A stretch of DNA of 64,000 nucleotides. Source: Straminergon stramineum. Taxonomy: Eukaryota; Streptophyta; Bryopsida; Hypnales; Calliergonaceae. The notes under the pieces were generated by a model. It saw only the letters and a list, made by a program, of their open reading frames with translations, was not told the origin of the DNA and searched no databases. The stretch spans positions 18,853,001 to 18,917,000 of the forward strand of contig OY987272.1 of NCBI GenBank assembly GCA_963920665.1, in the 5' to 3' direction. Position numbers and translations under genes: made by a program. Shown piece by piece: positions 56,186-64,000 of this stretch. The stretch's first letter is position 1, and each line of letters opens with the position of its first letter.

Positions 56186-59047
56186 GTTATTATTTAACAC
56201 TCTATTAATTACAATGAAAGACTTTTAAATACTTTTTCAATAATATAAACTACTAAAATAGTAACTTGGTGAAGTTTTATTTAACTTCAAAGTTTTGTGG
56301 ACATGAGAATTTGGTGCCTTGGGCATTTTGGGGTTAAATACAATGTGTCCTTAAAGGTAAACAAAGTTTTGTAAAGACTTCTTTAGCATCTTTATATGCC
56401 TCTTTTCTCTTAAGAGTTTGATTTGCCTTTGTTCATATTCAACTTGCATGTATTAAATTCAAATAAAGGTATGTACCTCAACAAATCAAGAACATTAGAA
56501 GTTTTAAAATTGTCAAAAATGTTTATTGAAATATACATTGAGTAAAAAATTGAGCACAATATTTAAGTGTTTTCAATAAAAATTTGTAAGGCAATCTACT
56601 TAGAAGAAATCCTAAACTAGAAACAATGTCATAATTATAATAGTCCATTGTCTACTAAGTAATCACTTTCAAATGAGAGTTTGTAGAAACTACATGCCAA
56701 AGTCTTCACTACTCTATGCAAGTATAAGGGTCACTTCACACTACAACACAAGGTCGAGAGTCGGTCGATTTCAGCCAATGAGATTGCAGAAACCCAAGAG
56801 TTTGGCCTCTCGAGCCTTCACACAAGGAGGCACAATCCAAAGTCCATTGCCCACTTGTCTGCCTACATGGCAACTAAATGCCTACATGGCAATGGACTCT
56901 CCATTACAGTGTGGGTCTCCATTTATGGCTGACCCAAACTCTAATGGAGAGTCCGTCAAGTTTTTTTCAGAATCTGACAAAATCTCAGCCATTAGATCGT
57001 ATTTGTTTATTTGTGTCCCCATTGGGATTTGAACCCTAGTCTCCACCATTACAATGGGGAGTCTTTGCATTCTATGAACCTACTTCCCTTCAATGTTTAA
57101 TACCACCTTTTTATTCCATTTATATCCTTCATATTCCTTGTTTAATGATGAGAGCATGTGCTGTATTTATTTTTTCAAGGCCATTTTTGACTCCTTTCTC
57201 ATGTTTTTTAACCTTTTGCTTGAAAAAATTGTCACATGGATGACAATTTGTTGAAAATTTCAGAAATTGGATGGATTAGAAGTCGAAAAAATGGAATGGG
57301 TTTGGACTTTGGGCTTGGAATTTGGGCTTGGACTTTGGACTTTGGCCTTTGGAGGCTTCACACTATGGCCGGCCGAAGGCTCCAATTCCTAGTTTTTTTG
57401 GCCTATTTATTGCTCATTTCCTTGGACTCTCACCAAAGTTTGGCCACTCAATCCCATGGCCTCTTGACTTGGACAACCATAGTATGAAGAGGCCCTAAGA
57501 TTGTAGATGTGATGGTTAGAGATATTCTCAAATGAATATCTAAAATTAGATTGTTAGTGTTGCTTTTGCTTTGCTTTGCTAGTAAATTCTCCTTATCCAT
57601 TTGCTCCATGTTGCTATAGATCAATCTAGACTCATTTGTAATTGGCCTTTGTATAAGGATATCAAAATTCAATTTCATAGCATTTACAAAGTCAATATTG
57701 TACAATAATCCAAACACCTATTAGGATCTATTATAACACTTTTAATAATACAATTTCAATAAACTTACCTTCATAGCCTTCTTCTTAACAACCTCACTAG
57801 CAAGCACTTCCACATACAAAATGTCATCTCCTAAAATCAAATTATTTCAAAATTTTGATAGCAATCTTGGCATCTATCTTACTATATTTGCCACAAGATT
57901 TAATGCCACAATGGTCAATCATGGTATGTGACACTCATATCCTTCTCTTTGGAGACCAATGCTATTTTAACTATTTGCATTATTCCTATTGCTCTACTAA
58001 GTATTGTTCGTGATTCACTTTTCCTTCAATGAAAGGACATTTTCATACATTAATACCCTTTCAGTCACAAAAACAATATTTTGCAATCGATTGCTTTATT
58101 GAAGAACTAAAATTAATTACTGAACTTCATGCACTACTTTGGTGTGACGAAGACATTTTGCAAACTAGAAGATCGAAAGACTAGCCAATGACTAGGAAGT
58201 GATTTGTAAATAGAAATGAAATCTAGATTAAAACACTGTACAAGTTTCTTGAGGCACTTAATCTTGCATCATATCTCATTGATCTTTGAGTTCTTGTTTA
58301 TACCTCATATTAATTTGAACAAGAAAATTTGCATTCTTAGGCTAACTCTTGAAATCACTTTGATCATTGCAAGAAAACCATAATAAACAAAGAGATGAAC
58401 CTCACCTAAGAAAATTGTCTCTACACCTCAAGGAATGCATTGTAAGAAAGTCATGGAAATCACTTAAGTGTGATGATTTAGGTCCATTAACCCCTAAAGG
58501 ATTTTGGTGGAGAATAGCTCTTGTTTTCTCGACTACTTTTTATAACAAGCATAATTCCTCATTTGTGTGGAATAATTTTGATGATCATTGCTACTATTGA
58601 AATGAAAGAATTCTTATGTAGATTTTCTATGAAAAAAGATCGATAAAATTGCAATCTTTTTGAGAAAATGCCATTGTTGACAAGATTGATAAAAGATGTT
58701 CAAATAGGCAATACTTTGTACACATGTTGACAGTTGGAATGTTGAAATCGGAATGCTCAAAAGTGCTGTAGAAACTTTGATTTTTTTTCCTTTGGGTACA
58801 TGTCATCATGATTTTGATGTGTAATTTTTTTCAAATCATTTTGAGGTGTGAAAAAAAAGATATGAGGACTTGAAGTGACAGCCTAGAACACCTTTTCCAT
58901 TCTCCAAAAAATTCACCATAAATTGCACTATCAATCATTTCTTGATCAAATTGCACCAACAAAGTATGTGGAAAAAATCGTTTAGGGTCTCTTTGTTATT
59001 CATTGATTGTTGGTGAAGTTCACGTTTTGAATTTTCTGCAAATGTAA
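56186..59047. other. Gene-free stretch with a small perfect hairpin
   Basis: No supported gene. GGACTCTCCATTA at 56892-56904 pairs with TAATGGAGAGTCC ending near 56963, with gtgggtc/gacccaa inside, giving a ~70-bp hairpin. Just left of it tgcctacatggcaa occurs twice. Near 57298-57355 ttggactttgggcttgg forms a short degenerate tandem repeat. The 119-codon frame at 56673-57032 covers the hairpin and is not credible as a gene. Confidence 0.5.
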
Positions 59048-59049
59048 TA

Positions 59050-59448
59050 AGGGAGCCAACCCCTTACTAATCACAGACCTAGTTTGGCAACGTAGGGTGG
59101 AGTAATTTCAATCAGTAGGTGATCTAGCAACAATTAATGTTGGCACAATTCCCAAGTAGTTGTAGTGCATTATAATTGACTACAAGACTCTCAAATTTGG
59201 ACCCAACCCTTCTTGGATTTTGCAAGCAGCCCTTAGGCGAAAAGAGGAAGGTCTGTATGGCCAATATGGGTAGAACAGAATCTTCAGCTTAAAAATTCGG
59301 AGTAATTATTTTGTGAGGAAAAAAAATCTGAAAAATTATGGAAACCTTATGAACTCTATTTCTGCTCATGGGAAAAATTTCCCCACTGTTGAAACCTCCC
59401 TTGTAGTATGTGTATCTGCTTAAGTGGTTAGAAGTGGGTTGGCTCCCT
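59050..59448. mobile_element. 399-bp TA-flanked MITE (family A)
   Basis: Left terminus AGGGAGCCAACCCC pairs with right terminus GGGTTGGCTCCCT; TA borders at 59048-59049 and 59449-59450. No ORF. Its right border touches the next MITE. Confidence 0.75.
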
Positions 59449-59452
59449 TATA

Positions 59453-59946
59453 AGGTAAATCAGCCCATTGTGGTCAGATGACCTATAGTGGTCACCTAGC
59501 AAGTCACCCCATTGTGGTTTTTTTCAGAGCCCATCATGAGTTTCATTAGTAAATGAGATTTGGACCACAATCAATGTCTTACCTGACAGTAATGGAGTGA
59601 TGAGTGACTGCATTAGGAACTTCTAACTTTTTAGTGTAATTTCATTGTAGGAAGTGACTTTTTTAGGCCTTTCACACTAGAAATTATTGTGACTGCTTTA
59701 GGTGTGTAAGATGAGCATGATGGATACAGATTTTGTTGGTTCTGGGGTAGTCTACAGACTCTTATGGGCCATGATGGGCTGAACACTTCAAAAATTCTTA
59801 GCAAATTCATACATTGTCAAAAAAATATAATTTCAAATGCTCTCACTGTTTCTCACACTTGTGTTTATGAGGAAAAAAAATGAAAAAGTTTCAGCCATGG
59901 CATGAGTACGAACTCCTAATTCTGACCGCAATGGGCTGTTTTACCT
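59453..59946. mobile_element. 494-bp Stowaway-like MITE (family B, copy 2)
   Basis: Left terminus AGGTAAATCAGCCCATTG pairs with CAATGGGCTGTTTTACCT, bordered by TA (59451-59452, 59947-59948). It is the reverse-orientation relative of 21221-21689. Confidence 0.82.
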
Positions 59947-60350
59947 TAGTTGCAGAAGGCACCTGGGGTGGCCTTAAGATCCTTCTGGGGTTTGGGGGTT
60001 AACTTCGTGCAGAGCGTCAGGTGAACTTAAGCTGGAACTTAATCCCCTCCTCCTCCGTCAGTTCCGTTCCTAATTCCTAAATTGCCACGCAGTGCCCGCC
60101 CGCCTGCCCTCGGACAAGCTGAAGCAAGGCTGCCCCCTCGCGAACTTAGCGAGGCTCGACGACGATGGCAAGTCTCGTGAAGTCTCGCCCAGCGATGGAG
60201 CGTTGCTGTTGCGCTTCAGCTTCCGTCGGAGGCCACTAAGTTAGGAATGGTGCTCCCGGCTTTCGGAGGGAAGGGTCCGTCCCCGACGAGCAAGGTGGTG
60301 ACAAGGTCCGACGCACGAGCAGTTGCACGGGGAGGGAGGCGAGGCTGGAG

Positions 60351-62889
60351 ATGGAGCCTGATGACATCGGCGTCGTGATGACCCGCGCCAGTGAGCTGCA
60401 CGCCAGCATTTGCGATGCCATTGATCGAGTGGCACAGTCGCGGGTTGTAGGGAACGGCTCGTCGTCGCTGCGCAGCTTCGGCGAGGAGGAGGACGAGGAG
60501 CAGCACGAGCACGAGCACGACGAGGAGGAGGCCCTCGAGGATGCCGCGAGGGGGAGGAGCAGCAGCTCCACGGAGGAGGAGGTGCGCAGCTTGGAGGGCA
60601 TCCGGGAGGCGCTGGAGGTGCTGGAGACGCAGCTGGAGTCGCTTCAGGTGCTTGCCATCGGCCCCTTCGGGTGGGGTGGGGATTTTTAGGGTTTCGTCAT
60701 GGGATACTTCATTTTGATTCGGGGCAATTGGTTGGCAACGCTGTTGCGATTTCAGAGTGCAGAGGAGTTCAACATTTCGAGGGGTTAATAGGTTTCGGAT
60801 TTGCATCTCATGGCCAATTGGAAGGAGTAGGCATCATTGGAAACGTCCGTCCGTTGTTCCCTCTGGATCCTGGAACCTCCTAAGAGCTTAGGATTGTCAG
60901 CTCTGTGATTCTCACTTTCTGTGCCTGTCTCGTTTCTTACCCGTGACATTACAGTCTCCGCAGTCTTGGTGGTCATGCTCTATCTTGACTCCCAAGATCT
61001 CGGAACATTTGAAGGAATTAGGTACTTCATTGCGAGTCGGTGCAATTCGAGTCTGCGGTTGGCTAAGTTATTGCAATTTTGGAGTTAGTTTAGGTTGAAA
61101 TTCCGACGCAAGCGCTTCCATTAGGTTCCGCATTTGGATCTCGCAGCCAATTGTAGGAGGAGCCATCGATTTTGACGGCTGTTGTTTCCTCTGAATTCTG
61201 GAATCTCGGAAGACCAATTGTTTGCTTTGTGAATCTCCCTTTTTGTGCCCATGCTGTGGTTTAGCGTCTCAGTCTGGTTACATTGCATTATCCGCATTCT
61301 TGGTTGTCACGCTCTATCTTGACTTTAGGTTTGCGATTTGGGAAGGAATTGCATGACCAAACCTCTTTATTATGAACTCCTCTGAAATGATATTCTAGAT
61401 TAGAGATTTCCTACGAGTCATGAAATTTCGCCCCTCATTTTGCTCTTTTCTGGAATGACTACTGGAATGACAACTAGGCATCATTGCATGCACTCTAGTC
61501 ACATTGAGTTGTGTTCTTCCTATATTTCTCCCTATGTTGCACTCCTGTCACATGGGGTTGTCTTTTTCTGTTTTGAGGTTTGGTCCTACCCATTCAACTT
61601 TTGAGTTGTAGTGATTGCATGTGCACAAATCACATCGAATTCTCTTCTCCAGATTGAGGGTTTGGTCTCACCGCAATTCTATGAGTTGGAAAATATGGGT
61701 TCAAATATATTTGAGCCCCTCAGATGCATAGATGGGACTAAAATCTCAACTTAGGGAGAAGACAATTCAAGCATTCCTTGTTGTCAGTTCAATAATAACA
61801 AACATAACAAATTGCAATCTAGGATAAGAATTGAAATTGGGGCTAAAGGAAGGACGATGTTTCATGACTTATTGGATAACTCTAGTATCCTGCACACTTG
61901 CCACTCTATCACTTGGGAAGTGTGGCAAAAGTTTGTCACACATTCAAACTATTTCATAGTGAAAAAATGAAATAGTTTGGACCTCAGTTGGTAAGATTGA
62001 AGGGGTTCGAGTGTAGTTGGAATTGGCTTGTATGGAGCCTCCTTTCCCTCAATTTCATGCTGATTAGGTTTTGAGTAGCGCCAAATGCCAGGATGAGGTG
62101 TTGTTCATGCTCTCGCATGCATGGTGTGGAAACTTCAAGGAGTGGCATAGATTTGTTTCTAGATATCTTACCGTATGTTCCTGCCGCCTGCAGTCTGTAC
62201 AACAGCAACAGCGGCTTCGGAAGGATGCAGCGCTAGCCGAGCTCGAAGAAAGCAGGAGAGTGCTGCTGCTACGGTTGAAAGAGCACGATGGCCGGGAAAT
62301 GCAGGTGGTGGAGGAAGCCATGACGTTTGCAGGTGAGCCCGTGAAGAAGACGGACGACCTGCCCTTGCCACCCTACCTCCACCCGGTCTCGCCCTCCCTT
62401 TACTGCGAGTCGCCGGTCTTCCGATCTGCCAAGCCAAGCCTGGCCAAGCAGCTGGATGACCGATGCGCCTTCAACAGCAGCCTCTTCCTTGTGGACGAAA
62501 CAGCCTCTGAGACCGAAATTGCCAATTCCACGGTGAACCCCGTGGCCACCGAGCAAGCAACCAGTCCACCTCCTGGCGGATTCTCCAGAGCGTTCACTGG
62601 CATGCTCAATTTCACAGGGAAGACTTTGTTAGTGGTAGTGTCTGTCGTAGCCTTCTTGGCAGTTTCGGAATTCAACCTGAATGGTCGAAAGTCTCCGAAG
62701 CCTTCATCAACACCAGTGGAGGCAAAGCCACCAGAGCCCAAGCCGAAGGCAATGCCAGTTCTGGAGTGTCCGGCAGGTTACAAGCGGATAGAAGACGAAG
62801 GGATAGTGAAATGCGTAGTCAAGGAGCGCGTGGAGCTTCCTTTTCCTCGGGGACTCAAGACTCCGGATGTTTTGCACGGTCGTGGGTGA
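60351..62889 (+). CDS. PDV2: Plastid division protein PDV2 homolog, 2 exons
   Basis: Outer-envelope protein that recruits the dynamin ARC5/DRP5B to the chloroplast division site and contacts ARC6 in the intermembrane space. Exons 60351-60647 and 62194-62889 join in phase 0 (CAG/gtgctt...ctgcag/TCT), giving 330 residues (Arabidopsis PDV2 ~307). Recognition rests on MEPDDIGVVMTRASELH at the start, EGIREALEVLETQLESLQ (residues 82-99) running into a coiled coil to ~130, TFAGEPV and LPLPPY in the cytosolic part, one membrane span at ~243-258 (TLLVVVSVVAFLAV), and the lumenal tail CPAG--KRIEDEGIVKCVVKERVELPF ending in a terminal glycine, Gly330. That last glycine is the ARC6 contact in Arabidopsis PDV2. 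PDV1 is less likely given the long lumenal tail. The glutamate/histidine-rich stretch at ~45-60 is not shared with Arabidopsis as I remember it. Confidence 0.92.
60698..61350 (+). repeat. Diverged tandem duplication inside the PDV2 intron
   Basis: 60698-61019 and 61020-61350 are related end to end: tacttcatt, gagttcaa/attccg, ggtttcggatttgcatctc against ggttccgcatttggatctc, cctctgaattctggaa against cctctggatcctggaa, and gctctatcttgact in both. The offset is 320-335 bp. The intron is 1546 bp, large for this window, mainly because of this duplication. Confidence 0.75.
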
Positions 62890-63879
62890 CACAGCACAGG
62901 CATGTGTATGAATTTGTTGATCTTGGGAGCAACTACTGTAGTATATCAATCTGTACCTCTGACTGACAACCATTCTTGAAGATGTAGGGCAGATGAGGGT
63001 ATCTGTCCTTTCTTTCATCCGTTGGAGGCTTGTTACCTGCTCACCCCAGCCAGCCTTATATAGAGTGAGTTATTGTTTCATGCGGCCTTACTGATTTTGT
63101 AGCTCTTGGGGGTGGATTTTTTCACGAGCAGGAATGTTGTATTTATGCGTTACCTGCGATTGCATGAACACTTTTTGTTTGGGTTTTGCTACAGACGCTT
63201 GGAAGTCATCTCTTTCAGTTTCCATGCACAGCTAGGCTACAGTAGTGACGTAATCCATTCCCCTGTCTTTGAGTGGTTTCCATTACTAGATTGGTTGTTT
63301 TGGGTCGTCTTGATTCTATTTTTGAGAGGGTTGCAATGCAAAAGAATATGTATTATTTGGGTATCATTTGAATTATTAATGAATTGCTGAAATGTGTAGT
63401 AAGTTCCCAAATATGAGCTTCAGGTGTCAATATTTTCTAAGAGCTATGAAAATATTGCATCTATATTGTATCTCATGAGACTGATGAAAGCGTTGCAAAG
63501 TATTTATTGGGCCTCTCCTGCCTTAGAGTCTGAAATTGACCTTAGCCCTAGTCTCTATGTGAATTTTCTCCGGTTTCACACTAGCACAGAATTTTTTACT
63601 TGTAAGGTGAGTAATGAAATCATCATTAACCAGAAATTGTTGTATCTAGATTCTAGCCTAAAATGAAGATATTAATTTGAGGATGTACAAAGGAAAAAGT
63701 TTATAACTCTATCAATACATTGTACACCTATCATTAGTGCTTTAAAAATTCATTATGAATTTTTATCTTGTCCAAATAATGCAGTATAAGTTGTGTTGGA
63801 ATCTCTTTTCTCATGAAAACCTATAATCGGCATGTCACTTGTGAACTCTTAAAGGATGGGCTAGGGATTGCAGAAATCA
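62890..63879 (+). other. Region downstream of PDV2
   Basis: Probably contains the PDV2 3' UTR in its first few hundred bases. Open frames at 63106 and 63424 have no recognisable content and I do not support them as genes. Confidence 0.4.
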
Positions 63880-64000
63880 TCTTTTTTGGCATTGTGTAAT
63901 ATGGAATAGTTGTTTTAATAAATTCCAAAAGCACTCATTGGAAGTCAAATTATTGAACAAGATATCTCCTTTCCATACAAGATTTTGAAGATGAATAGTT
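63880..64000 (+). repeat. Copy of foldback family C, cut by the window edge
   Basis: ccaaaagcactcattggaagtcaaattattgaacaagatatctcctttccatacaagattttgaagatgaatagtt parallels 55620-55696 almost word for word. The right arm is outside the window. Confidence 0.75.

Noticed and set aside
57024..57035. tRNA/SINE B-box (GGTTCAAATCCC on the minus strand)
   Set aside because: No matching A-box at the proper distance and no cloverleaf can be drawn; probably chance or a very old SINE scrap.
60216..60806. 196- and 121-codon minus-strand frames
   Set aside because: Antisense of PDV2 exon 1, where GAG/GAC codons read as CTC/GTC give artificial leucine/serine-rich peptides.

Overview
This is nuclear DNA from a land plant. 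It carries four spliced protein-coding genes whose exons I could join in frame, and each encoded protein is a plant-type ortholog. Long AT-rich intergenic tracts full of decayed transposons lie between them. A decayed PPR gene near 25.2 kb has wording (AEHGCGH, VITWNVMIGG) that I associate with seed-free plants, above all mosses. The organism is therefore probably a bryophyte or another seed-free plant, but this is inference.

Layout. 1-1000: foldback element built of nested palindromes. 1202-2848: PIF/Harbinger transposase pseudogene with one recognisable end. 2850-6700: gene-free, with a dispersed repeat and a 365-bp MITE. 6707-12948 (-): 12-exon aspartate aminotransferase with a peroxisomal PTS2 signal and an internal second start. 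12.95-14.1 kb: GC-rich upstream region. 14.1-23.9 kb: no gene; foldback, CACTA-like subterminal repeats and MITEs. 23.98-24.9 kb: two linked tandem arrays, abutting a PPR pseudogene (25.18-25.56 kb). 26-30 kb: no gene. 30089-36713 (-): 18-exon mitochondrial elongation factor G. 38377-42998 (-): 9-exon splicing factor SLU7. 43-60 kb: no convincing gene; a TIR element with TTA duplications, a solo LTR with a perfect 5-bp target duplication, a tandem MITE pair related to the Harbinger element, foldbacks, and two Stowaway-like MITEs placed end to end. 60351-62889 (+): 2-exon plastid-division protein PDV2.

The four genes are housekeeping genes for nitrogen/carbon transamination in peroxisome and cytosol, mitochondrial translation, spliceosome step 2 and chloroplast division. 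They do not form a functional cluster. The distinctive content is in the repeats: a decayed transposase and MITEs with matching ends, TA-duplicating MITEs in juxtaposition, and a higher-order tandem array. I found no convincing new molecular system, no CRISPR array, no rRNA and no tRNA.
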